NCBI GenBank assembly: GCA_963457665.1
Contig: OY735219.1
Location: 44,474,604 to 44,538,603 of the forward strand
Length of the DNA: 64,000 nucleotides
Reading direction: 5' to 3'
Origin: Thysanoteuthis rhombus
Taxonomy: Eukaryota; Mollusca; Cephalopoda; Oegopsida; Thysanoteuthidae
The translations under genes were made by a program, and so were the position numbers. A model generated the notes under the pieces. The model saw only the letters and a program-made list of their open reading frames with translations. It made no database searches and was not told the DNA's origin. This document shows positions 13,463-27,000 of the stretch, one piece after another. Within the stretch, counting starts at the first letter, position 1, and the number at the start of each line of letters is the position of its first letter.

Positions 13463-16400
13463 TCCTATTTAGATATTTATCTGTATATCTCGATGATAAA
13501 TACGTAGTAGTAAAATTGGAGTTTATATCATTCTCAACTTACCGGCTTTCTTTCTGGGAACAGATACTCAATTCCCATGTATTCGACATATGAGGCAAAC
13601 CCTTCATTCAACCAGAGATCATCCCACCATTTCGGAGTGACAAGATTTCCAAACCACTGTAAAATAGTTACATTAAAACATCAATATTGGTGACATATAA
13701 AATTGGAATACCCAGTCTGACCACATGAAAGGTACATTTTCCAGGATGGTTGTCAAATTAGTCGGATGCATTTATGAAAAAAAACCTTCAATACTCTGAA
13801 TAAAATCATTTTCAAAAAGATAACCAGCTTGGATTTCGCAATTTTGGGGCATTTTGTTATCTATTTTTGAGCTTATTATTCGGATTCAACACTCGTCAAT
13901 ATCCTTATAATATACAATTTGCCTTCAGGACCAACGTTTCTTGAAAAAATGACCCAGACTATATTATATGTAACTATGCACGCATCGAATCATATATTTC
14001 GAGCACAGGAACGTGCACGCATGAATCATCTGAATGGACCATTAAGCTACAAGCAGGAGCGGATCTTGCTGCATCCGAACAATGAAAGGATATCATGTGT
14101 CAGCCCTTTTGTGATAGTTTTCACATGTAATCAATAAACAATCATGGTTGGTTTGATGAAAGAAGAGTCCAAGTCAGATATTTATTGCTTTTCGTAAATC
14201 TTCGAAGAGAATCTGATAGAGGAGCCTTCGTGCTAATTCTTCCAACATTCATTGATTCTATCATATGAAACTTTATAGGATCAATCAGCTCTTTTTCTGT
14301 GTCTCTTCTTCAGTTGTATGAAACAATCAAACAGAACAATGCCTTCATCAGCCACTTGGAATTTTTCTTCAATTTGTTGACTAAATCTTTCAGTAAGCTG
14401 TCCAATGTTTTCATCTCTTTCACAGATTGAGCTGTCCATACTTTCATCTCTTTCACAGATTGAGCTTCTTATGATTACTCTGTATGCAATTTGCTCAGTA
14501 ATTTTATTCTTCTTTCATCAATAGCAGCAACCTCTGTCTCTTCCATCGAGGTAGATTTATCTGCTAGAATAAGCATTAGGCGTTCGACTGAAAAGAGGAG
14601 ATCTGGGAATAGCAGTGACTTCAAATTCGCCAATGGCTTTGGATAGTTCCATTGACGACTTACAGTGCTATATAGCTGGCATGGTGTCTGTCATTGTTAC
14701 TTCTTTTCATTTGTTCTGACCCCTCGTTGATCATTCTAGGTTCTTAGGCGCATCTGATACAACGAAAAACGTTGAAAAAACTTGTTTAAAAAGAATAATG
14801 ACGTGGTAGTTAGCATTTTAATTATTTAGCGACCATCTTGGACGCCATCTTGGAAATGATGCCTTTCCAGTGACCAGACTTTGGTAAAAACTTAGTATGT
14901 TAGTAAGCACATCCTATACTACAAAGTAGCTTGGGAAATCTTCAGTTGCAATCATTTGGAAGCGGTAAGATTGAATGAATTCAGCCGACTAATTTGGTGA
15001 CCATCTTGTATACTGTCTTGAGAATTATACCTTTCCACAGCTGTAAACTTTGGATGTTATCAAGCACACTTGATGCTACAAAACAGCATTGAAAAGCTTA
15101 TAAAGTATAATAATAATAATAATGAATGAGTAATAGGTATTTTGGGGATTTTGCAGCCATCTTGAACGTCAAAATTTTTCCTTTCCAGATGCTACAAAAA
15201 ATTAAAGATGAGATTTTCCTGATTAAGCATAATTTTGATCCCCTGAAAATGGAAAAAAAATGCTTTGACATTCACGTCCCACAGGATTCTTTTTTTGTCC
15301 TTCACATGCAAGTGGGCTATTATGTAAAATGCACTTTTATCAGTAATGATAATTATAACATGCATGATTGTGGAAAGAAAATGCCCGTGACAAAATGGTA
15401 TATCATGTCCAAAATTTAATTGAGAGGTTTTAAAGTGAGTATAGATAACACGCCACAATAGCCAGTAAGTCAATACCCATAGCATGTCCGGTAGCACTGA
15501 CACAGTTATACGTCCCCAAAGACCTTCCTGTTTTTTTTTCTTTTGCAGAAAAAGCATTTTTCAACAACAACAAAAAAAAAAGATTTTAAAAAAAGAGATT
15601 CCGAAATATTTCTGCAGCCTCCAATAAACTTCATGGGACAGTTGAGGTGTCCCAACCCGTTGTTTACAATAGTGCGTCAAATAGATATAAATGATAGAAA
15701 TCCCTGTCAAATTTTTTACCTGATTTAGCCTACTTGAGCATAAGAAGAGAGTGTATGTCTCTGTCACTCCGGATATGACTTCATTTCGGGAAAATCTTTT
15801 TTCCATGAATCCCCCAAACTGTTCTAGGCGTCTAATGAAATGTTCATGCAATTTCAAGGTTCAAGGTCAAATGGTATGTCCGGTAGCGCTGACAATGAAT
15901 ACATTTGAGTGAAAAGGGGAGTATATCTTGCCACTTATTGTTTGGTGCGGTCGGTCATCGTAGCATCGGTGAATCAAGTTTGTCCAGTCTTTTTGAAGTA
16001 TTAATTAATAAGATATTGAAAATACCAAACAAAATATAAGTAAAACATGAAACCGAAAATAGATTGAATTATAAGACTGGATATAAGTTTTCTGATGAGA
16101 GGAGGAGAGGAATCAACTGTTTTATTAACAAAAACAAAAAGAAATTTGTGTGATGAAGCATATGAATCTGTTTTGTTAAAATAGCTTATCATAAAAGTGA
16201 ATAGGTTTCGAATGTTATAGTGTTAAAATTTGATAGTCATGAAATTCATGTATATGAAAGCTGATTGATACATAAGTTTTCCAATCCCATGAATCAGGTT
16301 TTAGACCAGATAGAAGATCAACATAGTCACTATTTAATGCTACCCATTTACCCTAACGTTGTATCCACTTATCATTCCGTCGGTAAGTTTCTGATTTACT

Positions 16401-19400
16401 TTTGATTCTATTGTATAGAGAAACTTCAGCTTCGGCATCGAATGGAAAATGTTGCCCTTCCAATGCCTCTTTCAATTTCATGTGCACCTAGGATAAGACG
16501 TGAAAGGAAAACCTATTTTTGCATCACAACAATGCTAATCTGCGTTGCAGTAAACAAACAGCATAAATGGTGAGAAGCTTGAAATATTCATTTGTTGCAA
16601 ACCCTCCATACAGCCACGATTTCGCATCAGACTTTACTTTGAAATCAGAACCAAACTTTCTTTTTCATTTGAGTTAATTTTAGGAGTCATAAAACTCATG
16701 TTCATGGTATAAATATTCGTAAAATGACTCGTGGAGTAAATGTTAATCTATTAAGCGCGTGCACAGATTGATGAAAAAGAATGAGACTGATTCTGCTGTT
16801 GATTCTAACTCATAATAGACTCAATATATAGCCTTTACGGTTTTATTAGGCCATCCGACAGTGAGCTGTGTAGAGAAAGGGTTCTTGACCTGGGGTATCC
16901 ATAACTCCTCCGGTATGGGAAGCACATTCTAGGGGTACAAGACGCAATAGGAAAAAATGCGAACTAATACTATATTCCCATCCAGACTGTTCAGTTGAAT
17001 TTCTGTATTTTTAGTTAGAGTTAGGAATGAGTTCGTTGATTTTTGTTAGTTTCGCTACATTTGATTATTCATTTTGTTTTATCGCGTTTTTTTTTTAGAA
17101 CGATGATGATAATGGTGGTGGTGGTTGTGGTCAGGTTAAGGCGGTATTGGGACATAATGGACAGTGTCATGGGGTTTGGAACCGTTAAAAGCTTAAGAAA
17201 GTTTGGTCTAGAGCAGAGCAGGTGTCAAATAGATTAATTAGAATCCATAAACGATGTATACGTTATACATCACGCTCAAAAAGTTCATGTTGATTAAATT
17301 AATGGAAAAAGAAAAATAAGAAAAATGAATGAATTGATCAAAGAAAACAAAAATCCTAGAGAATCTGCTTTGGTCACGATTGTCTTTCACAGAAATGAGA
17401 CCTGGAGCCTTTCACTGCGAAAACAAGTTCTTCAGCCTTTCACTTCAGAAATAGGCTCTTTGGCCTTACACTATAGAAATAAGCTCTTTGGTCTTATACT
17501 GCAGAAATAGGCTCTTTGGCCTTACACTATAGAAATAAGCTACTCGATCTTTCACTCCAGGAACTTTTCACTACAGAAAGATCTCAAGCCTTTCACTACA
17601 GAAATAGGCTCTTCGGTCTCTGACTTATGATATACTTATTTTATCACAGTGTATTCCATCGATTGTCAGAATATAATTTAGTCGAATTGATGGTCTTTGC
17701 TCATCACAAGAAACCATTTGTATTTGCTTTCCCTCTGTTTTATTTCTAAAAAAAATTTTTATTTATATCAAACTATATGTTTGTTTCTATCGAACCATAT
17801 GTGAACATTTATATTTGAACCAGCGATATCTGAACGCCCACATAACCCAAATACAAACTCCACACCTCTCCACGCACACATGAAATTGATCCACTCATTT
17901 GCATATCGAAAACAAAGCCTTATTGAAAAGATCATCTTCGTTATAATATAATTTCCCTCCTTTGTAATATCTAGTTGTCTTTTTTGTTACATACATTTAC
18001 GTTCACACGTGTTTGGAAAATTCAATATAAAACGTGCTTTCTCACACTATGTGTTTGCAGATTGCCAGAAGACCACAAAAATAAATTTCCTCTTCTGTTA
18101 AGAGACTTGAAATATATTGAGACGAAAATAAGATAAACACAAATATAAACCCTTTTAGTTTGAGAAATGAGCCGAAATAACGCAAAAACAAATGAAGGTA
18201 AAGGAAGAATTGGCAGCATAGAAAGAAAGGCTTACAGGAAATACTCTCGTTACTCCATAGCCATTTACGAACTCAGGGAAGGCAACTGCGCTACTTGATA
18301 GCAATTATCTCGTTGATTTATTGCATTTCAAGGTTAAGAGAACACAACTGCAGACAAACTTTTCTCTTTTTATGGGTAAAATTGAATAGGGAAATGTGAT
18401 TCTAAGAAATAAAGCTTGAATTGTGCATATTTTTTCATCCTAGCAATTTAAAAGCATCGTTTTGGACTTTCGACCAATCGAGGTCTTCAAGTAAGGGATC
18501 TAAAATTATTTGTACATTATTTTTCACTCATTTATCTCATACAAGCAAGCAGCAGTTTGTAGCCAGTGGTGGAACTCGAAGCGTACTTTTAACAGCGTTT
18601 AGATTCATACGGCGTTCTGATTGTATTTGCCGATGTGTACTCAAATGAAAATAATGAATGTTTTAAATATTTGTTACGGGTCGATCAAGGTAAAAAAAAA
18701 ATTATTCAAATTTCGAATGCTGAACTTCTTGATATAAATACCCAGTATTTTCTGGATTTAGGGGCAAAACCCAAACTATCAAAGAAGGGTAATAACAACG
18801 ACAAAGTCCTTCTTTCTTGGGTGTAAGACACAAAACTTCAAGTTCAATCTTTGAATTAACTACAGTTATAGACAAAAGATAGAACATATATTACTGACAG
18901 AAACATTATTTCATTCGTAGTTTTTTTAACAAAAAACTTGTCTCAATAAATTCAACTTATCGATATTCTAAAAGAAGTTGAAATCATGACTTAATGCCTT
19001 CCTTTCAGCTGATTACCTATTTATCACCAGTAGTTTGTGTTCAAATTCAATTGAAAGATTTTGAATGCTGATTTTCAAGGCAGCTAGGTCTTGGATGATG
19101 GACGGAACACAATTTTCCTACCCTACTTTGCTTCATCTAGGCTTGTGCTAAACTTGAATAAAAGCCCCTTTTCTACTTTTTCGCAAGAGGCAATTGTTAT
19201 TTAGAATAAAAAATGCCGTGAACTTCAGAAATGGGAATGAAATAGAATGCTTAATATTTTATGAAAACCAACAAAATATCCTAAACTGTTTGTCTCGGGG
19301 AAATGTTACGCTGCGAGGAATCGTTCAATTAATCAATTGAGATTATTGATAACAATATCATTAGGTCTATCTATTAAACCTTCTTTCAAATTGCTATCAG

Positions 19401-21475
19401 TTTGTTGATTTTGAAGTTATCTATATGTCTAAGTTTGAAACATGGATAAACATTTCAACAGTAAAAAAGCAAATCAGAAATAAAGCATTATTCTCCGACG
19501 TAATTTGAAGTCACATCTCTTATCTTGGGAAAACATCTAACATGAACGTCATCATGAAGACTTAATGGCTGGACGAAACCATATATACAGTTAAATAGCA
19601 ACTTCCTCTTCCATCCAATTATTCATATTGTTTATTTACGATCAAGTAAACAGTCTTAATTCATCTGAATTTTTAGATGTATTTTTAGAATTCATTTTTG
19701 GCTAGTTTTCTTTCGTCTGATTGTTGTTGCTCTCATTTTTACAACGCTATAGGTCGTTAGGCTCTACAACCGTTAAAGTGAGCAGCGTGAATCAGAAATA
19801 AAGAGATGTCCCTCAACAAGATTTGAATTCACATCCCATATCCTAGAGGTGCGTTTTCATAGATGTCGCATTAACAGCTAAAGTCAGCGACATGAATTGG
19901 AAATATACCACGAGAGGCTGGCGAAGGAGTAAAAAATCCACAGCAACAAGAAAAACTAGTCAAAAATTAATAAGGAAAGTGCTTCCTACAGAACTGTTAA
20001 GTTTGGTGTCCAATATCTGTGATGAATTTCAATAGCCGACCTTCCAACTCCAAAACTTCACAGTGCAGTCGTACATTAGTTATGCACTGAGAGAACTGCC
20101 ACTGTTTGCAAGTTATTTATTTATCTATAAAAATAGAAATTGATCATTTTCCTTAACTTCGGATCCATTTGCAAGCTTTTTCTTTTCATTAAATACCATA
20201 AAATTGAATTCATTGCAACTAACCATATACATTTACGTAGGTTAATTGTTAAAAAAGCATTAATTATTTTTCAATATAATCTCCTTCCTTATTAATGCAT
20301 CCAAGCAAACGCTTCCCCAGAGATCACATAGATTGAATTTTATAGAGGAAAAATTAAACTGAGAAAAACTCCAACAGAGCCTTGGCAATTAATGGTAACA
20401 TTTTGCATTGACGGGAGGTAACTGACCTGGTGCGCCATCTCGTGTGAGATGATCGAACTAACGCTACCCTTTTGTGCTTCTGATGTTGCCTGTGGGTCGC
20501 ATAGCAAAAGAGCCTCTCGGTAGGTTATGAGACCCCAGTTTTCCATTGCACCGGCATCAAAGTCAGGGACGGCGATCATGTCTACAAAACAGAGGCAGAA
20601 AATATCATATATCAACATGAAAATTAAGCAAACCTGATCATTTGGATGTTCAATCAACGATTAAGCTGAAAACCTATAAGGCGTTCAGAAACAAGCACAG
20701 AGATGAATTAACTAAAAATAAATCGTAAGCCATGGATGTAGGCCGACCGTAGCCGACCGGACGGCTTCTCTTTCGCTCGCAACTATTCTTTGGAATATGG
20801 AAGGTTGCGATTCCAATCCCAATTTATTCCATCCTAATTACACAGTTTATGGTGTACTCAGTTAGGCGCTGAACGCACAGGGAAATTCTGTCCTAAAGAG
20901 GAGTTTTGTACACTCTTCGCTCGTACTGGGAATCGAACCAGGACCCCTCTGCGTGTGAGTCAGACGTACTAACCATTACAGACTGAGAAAATGTGAGACA
21001 GGAATAATAAGGGCAAATTTCTTTAATCTTGGAAATTCTTTTACTAATTGACTTATAAAATTCAAAAGTTTTTTGTAGACGAGGGTCTCAAACCGGTGGA
21101 TTGTTTTTCGGATGAGTCGGAAAACTGGAAAACTTTCAATCAAAAGAAGAAATATGGTGCCAGATAGCGAAATGAAAATCATATACGAACAAATTATACA
21201 AAAACATTCTCACGAGTGAATAAGAAAATCAAATCTTGCTTTTTGAACCTTCGTTCAATACAAGATAAATTATGTCAAACTTGACCAAAAGGAGTAAAAG
21301 AATAGAGACAGCAGAGTAACGACAGTCATAGATCAGGGGATAGTCTTGGTAGTATAGACGACAGCACTGCTATGATCTAAGAAGACGTTGATTGAAATGA
21401 TGGAGACCCGGAGAGACGCTGTCTTTAGCAATGCCCATCAAACATCTTGTGTCAACAGGCAAACGCATTAAAAAA

Positions 21476-21512
<37 letters not shown>

Positions 21513-24057
21513 CGACGACGATGATGATGACGATGATGATTTTCAGGTTTGCAAGAGAGACTGATGTGTGTATCAAATATCATAAACGTCCAAATGGCTG
21601 AAGAGGAAAAAATGAGACAATTCGAGTGAATAGACCCAGTTGAGTTCACAAACTTTCGATCTTATTTCCTATTCTGTTTGAATTTCGAAATAAATACAAA
21701 TGGAAGGGGTTGACTTTGAGTTCTCGAACAGTGCCAGACGATTCTATTTATGTCAACAATAGCAGAAGGGAAAAACCGAGTGGTCAGACCTATCTGCGTG
21801 TGTTTCTTGTGGAAATCAGTTTGGTATGAAAATCGTGTTCATATCAAATTGATTTTCTAGTGAGCTTCTTAATCATTTCTTTGTGATGTTGGGAGGATGG
21901 CTTCACGTATCAAAATAGTCAACAATGATTTTTTATTGAAGTGGGGGGGGTTATAGTCCTCGAATTTGTTGTAAAGTGCTTCCAGACTTCATGACATCTG
22001 TTGTTGCTAAGGTGAGGAAGGCCGCCGGCCGGTGTATTTTGTTTTTTTGCAACCGGAAAAAAATGACCATTCAAACTATTCACGTATTTATCAATGTTTT
22101 TTTCGTGTACAAGTTCGTGTGATTTATTTAATGCTTCGTTCAACCAGAAGATTTATTAATCATTTAGATGCATTTTTCTGTTGTTTTTTTTAAAACTCAA
22201 TAAAAATTTAGGGATATATTTAATTTTGAATGACTGAGAAGGTTATTTGTTGGGAGGAGAAATCTCATGGATTTTTTCAGTCTACCTGCCCTATTATTAG
22301 TTATAATTCACTCAATGAAAATTCGATTCTGCAGCCTATTTTTTATCGGCTCAGAATCAGAAAAATCAACTCCCATCCCAACTATTTCCTGTTTGTTTTC
22401 ATTTGTGTGAGTATTGTTACTGAAAGTTATTGTAAAAGATAAAGGACATTTTGCTGAACACAAAGTGTCTTATTTGGCGACAACCCACTCATCAGATCAG
22501 AAATTATGAAAATTTGAAGTTGCAATTTTCGCGATATATTAGAGATTGATAGTAATTGAATGTAGCCTTTTTGCACCGTCCAGAAGAGAAAAATGATGCA
22601 AAAAGTAAATCCTTTTACTGCAAAATTTGCCCACTTTCGAGCAGTGTTGTCAATTTAGCTCGAAACTAGATTTAGCTTTTTTTTTTCTTGTTCAGCCCCT
22701 AATTCCGAAGCTTGCTTTTAGCTTCAAATCTTACACTTTGACAGTGAAAAATTGTTTGTGGCTAATTTTAATGTTTTATTTTTTCATTTTCTTTACAGCA
22801 GGCAATTTCTTAATAGAATTTATTTACAATTTTCTTATTTTATTTTATTTTTTTTTTTAAATTGGTAAATGATTGCAGTGAGTCAGGCTTATCTATCTAC
22901 CTTGGATTTTTCTGCTGCTTTACTCGCTAGTCTATTTTTTAAACTTTAAACTCAATAATTCAAATTATCATTTCCAGTCAAATGAGTAAAGCTTGAAAAG
23001 CAAAGAGAACAACCTCATCAAATAAAGTTTTAATTAATATTTACATAAAGTGTAATTCCAATAGTAATATCATCGCAGGTTAGGGGCTGAATTTTGATAC
23101 AAAAACTAAAATTAAATTGCATCACTGGAATGGAGCAGTGAAACTCAAAGTCGGTGTATGCAAAAATCTCTGATCCAAAATTCCTTCAATAAGTTGATGA
23201 TGATGATGCTTAAAACATTAGATTTCAATGCAATCAGTTACGCAATTGTTTTTATCATCGATCATTTCATCCATGAAATACAATTCCGTTGCACGACGTA
23301 ATAGTACACAAGAAACAGAAGCGTAACCTAAAGTAATTAAGAACAGAGCGTGAAGAATTCAGATCAAAAGATATTTTGATTATTTCAATACAGAGGACCC
23401 GGTACAAGGATTAAACAGACCAAAATGTCTTAGCAGACCATTTGCCATCAGGGGTGCAATCAGGCGATCTTGGCTCGCCGACGCTTTCGTCGAAATAACA
23501 TTATCTACCGTCCTTTGGTACGAGAAACATATCAATCAATGGAGAATTAATCAAGGAACAAATTATGATTATTTCAATAATAGCAATTTCTATTTTTTGT
23601 AGAAATTACAACTTCAAACTTTGATCTAATGAGAGGATTTTGGTCATTTTTTCCAGTTGCGAAAAAGAAAAGAAAACACTGTCTGGTGGCCTTCTTCATC
23701 CACCTCAGCAACAACAGATTCCATGAAGAAAACACTTTACAAGCTAATTTGAGGCCTGTATCCCCCACTCAATAAAATCATCTTCGACTGATTAGAAGCA
23801 TACACCCCCATCAACACAAATTAATAATTAAGAAGTTCACTAAAAAATTAATTCAATACGAGCACGCTTTTTATACCAAATTGAATTCTACAAAAAACAA
23901 AAAACAAAAAACACTCAGACAAAACTTCGATTATACCTAAGATAAATTATACATTTACGACTTCGAACGAAAGCGTTGTAGACAAAGATGATTTTGCCAC
24001 AGTGAAACAGAGTGGTATATCCCATATATATATATATAAAGAGAGAGAGAGAGAGAC

Positions 24058-24090
<33 letters not shown>

Positions 24091-27000
24091 CAGAGAGAAA
24101 GAGGGAGGGCGAGTGAAAGAGAAACGTTGAGGGAGGGTGAGAAATTGAGAGACAGAAATACTTCCAACTTCTCTCATATTTTCAATAAAACCAAACGTTG
24201 AATTAACTTTGACCCCTTGTTGTACATTAAGGTTTTGTTTACCTTGCTTTGGTAGAGGATAGGGGATGTCAAAATATTCCTCAAAGTACTCAAGGATTTT
24301 GGTGCCAACGTCCAACGCAAAATGTGCTTGGCCAAGAGCATCCGGTCGCGTCCACACACGGACCTAAAATGAAAGAAATGTAAACAGAGCAAATTAATTC
24401 TGCAGATTCCTTATGCAAGTGGCATGACTTTTGAGTCTTTGCTACTGAACCATTCAAACAATTAGTTCAAAGTGTTTGAATGCTTCTAATGATATAAACT
24501 ATTAAAACCTGCTGGTGAAAGCGAGGGGACAAGGGGCAGCAGGTTTCTGGTCCAACATCAAATACGTAAGACTTTAAACATTTTTCTATTTTTGTCGAAT
24601 TCGAACATTTTCCTTTGTCAAATCTTTGTCCAGCTTTTGTTTTCGACAGCTGTTTTCATTCATTATTTCTTCAGGTCGTTCTTGTGATTAACGGTGCTGT
24701 TATTTCCACAGAAGCTTTCTGGACCTGTACGGTGCAACTATGATTGTGGCTTTACTTCAAATTTGTGGGTCATGATGGAAACACGTGCAAATACGTGTTC
24801 CAAGTGGTTAGACAACATATGTTAGACATTCTGACCTCAAATCAAAAGATACACCTGTAAAAAAAAAAACAATATTTAATCGAAAGGTCTAAAGTAGTTC
24901 CGACATGATGACCACGTGATCATGAAAAACAATCGTTAAGGACTAACACAGGCACAGCTCACTAATTAATGCTGGAAAGGCATGAGTCTAATTACCAGCT
25001 GCTCATCAAAAGTTGACAAAGTTATTGCGACCTATGACAAAATGGGCGAAAAACAAACGTTTCATAAGAAATGGAAATGTCCATGACTATTCAGGAACCG
25101 TCAAACAAAATTGTCAACGAAATTGTCAACCTAAGTTTCTTCATTTTAGTTTAATCTGGTCTGGCCTAGTTGGCTGGCTATGTATATATGTGTCACGTTA
25201 ACAGAAAATTTCCGCATTCACTCATTATTATATCCAGAAAAGAGAAAATCTTAATTTTTAAAAACACTTTAAATGTATATTTTTCTATTGGAGGTTTCAT
25301 ATACAATGAAAGTCTATTCTGAATCGATTCCTGATTTGTATCCAGCAGTATTCTCGTTGTGTTTTAAAAATTTGACTTTTTAATGATCATTGTCCAACAA
25401 AAGTCGAAAAAAAGGGACATTCATGAATCACCCCCTTTTCCAATTTTTCAATTGATCACCCCCAACACGACATGCTGCCAAAACACATAATCATTTATGT
25501 GATGTGTTCTTATTCAATATGCCAAGTAGCAAATTGAAAATGTTTGAATTAACCTTCAGCGATAGACCTGCATTCTTGATAATGTGATTCCATATCGATC
25601 TTTGCTGTTGTTGATAAACAGAATACAGTAGCTATTATTTTCATGAGATGAATCTTGGAGATGGTTGTATTTTATGACGGAGGAAGATCGTGCATGTGCA
25701 CCCTTACATAGACACCCTTTTATATGAAACATGAATGTGACATATTACCTTAACGCCAGTCTTTGTTTTGTTCTCTACGTAACCAAAGTCACATACAACG
25801 AACGCCAGTAGATAAGTTGACATCTTTGCTGAAGTGTTGTATATGTCAGCAATAAATCCATCTTCTCTGAAATAGAAATCAATTTTATTTGGGGGAAAAT
25901 AAATCATTCGTTAGATTTGGGGTAAATTTTTCTTCAACAATAACATGATTAACTGAATATAATTTAGTTAATGATAACACAAAAAACAAACTCTCATAAC
26001 AATTGAGACTTTTAATTCGGCTTTCAAGCCTGCCTTTTTTCTGAGCTTAAGGTTGACAACGATAAAACTGTACTCAATGTCACTCAGTTTTGAACTAAAA
26101 GACTGATGGCCGAGATATCTACAGATCACGCCCGGGCGAGTAAGGTTAATCGTAATCACGAAATCACTCTAGAAAAAATAAGAAAAGTCTGACTCCAAAG
26201 ATTTTTTGTTTGTCTTTAATGTATTACATCTCAAAATGGAAATATAGTATCCTTTCTTTTAGTCTTTTCCAATTAGCTGCAATAAGTTTATTCTTTTTTC
26301 TTTGCTAATACTAAGATATTGAATTCATTTACTGTATGGACATCTAACAAACCTTTTGTCTTCCCTGATTTTAGGCATATTGGATAACGATTTCATGTGT
26401 TCCTTTCTCACGAGGATTACACGAAACTGAGCTTTCATTGCTGGTTCATCAAAACAAGGGAATGCTTGTCGAGCATGCGTCGGTTGGAACTGAGTTGTAG
26501 CTAAATAACTGCAAGTAGAAAGAGATATACAAAAGAGAAAATTAGTGACAAGTTGCATTAACAAAAGAAATTATAAAATCATGATCTAGAACTGAATTTC
26601 AAGGCTGGTAGTTCATACTTACTTGAATGATAGGTTTTACACGATCTGTAGTTATTCAAGTAGTCATTGCAATCTTGTAAAATCTACACTAATTACATGA
26701 TATTAAGGCATATACAACTAATAACATTTTGATTGAAATTATATTGACGAGTATCCTGATATTTTCTTACAGTCTATGTTATTTGCTGATCTGCCACGAT
26801 CAAGTTCATTGGGATTTGAGATATTACGTCAGTGACTCTTTTCAACAAAATGATCAGCACAAAACTTCACAGGAAGTTATAGCCGTCTAGGTGGGAAGTA
26901 TACCTACTGGCCCAAGTCCCCCCTACATGACATTTATTTTAGTGAAGTTCTTCATTTAATTCATCAATCATTATTGGGATATCGTGAAAATGCTCAGCAT

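Larger units (their letters stand above)
13657..20426. other. Intron e-f (6.8 kb), mostly unassigned
   Basis: Contains a short tandem duplication (14396-14465), a degenerate satellite (14827-15190) and a 28-bp tandem repeat (17448-17625), listed separately. The remaining 15.2-17.4 and 17.6-20.4 kb show no exon or transposon I recognise. Small open frames there lack motifs. Confidence 0.6.
20582..24242. other. Intron d-e, otherwise unassigned
   Basis: Apart from the SINE and the (GAT)n tract at 21475-21541, this is AT-rich sequence with poly-T stretches. I see no exon between exons d and e, and none is needed, because those exons join in frame to an unbroken family motif ([13 protein letters not shown]). 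Confidence 0.6.
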
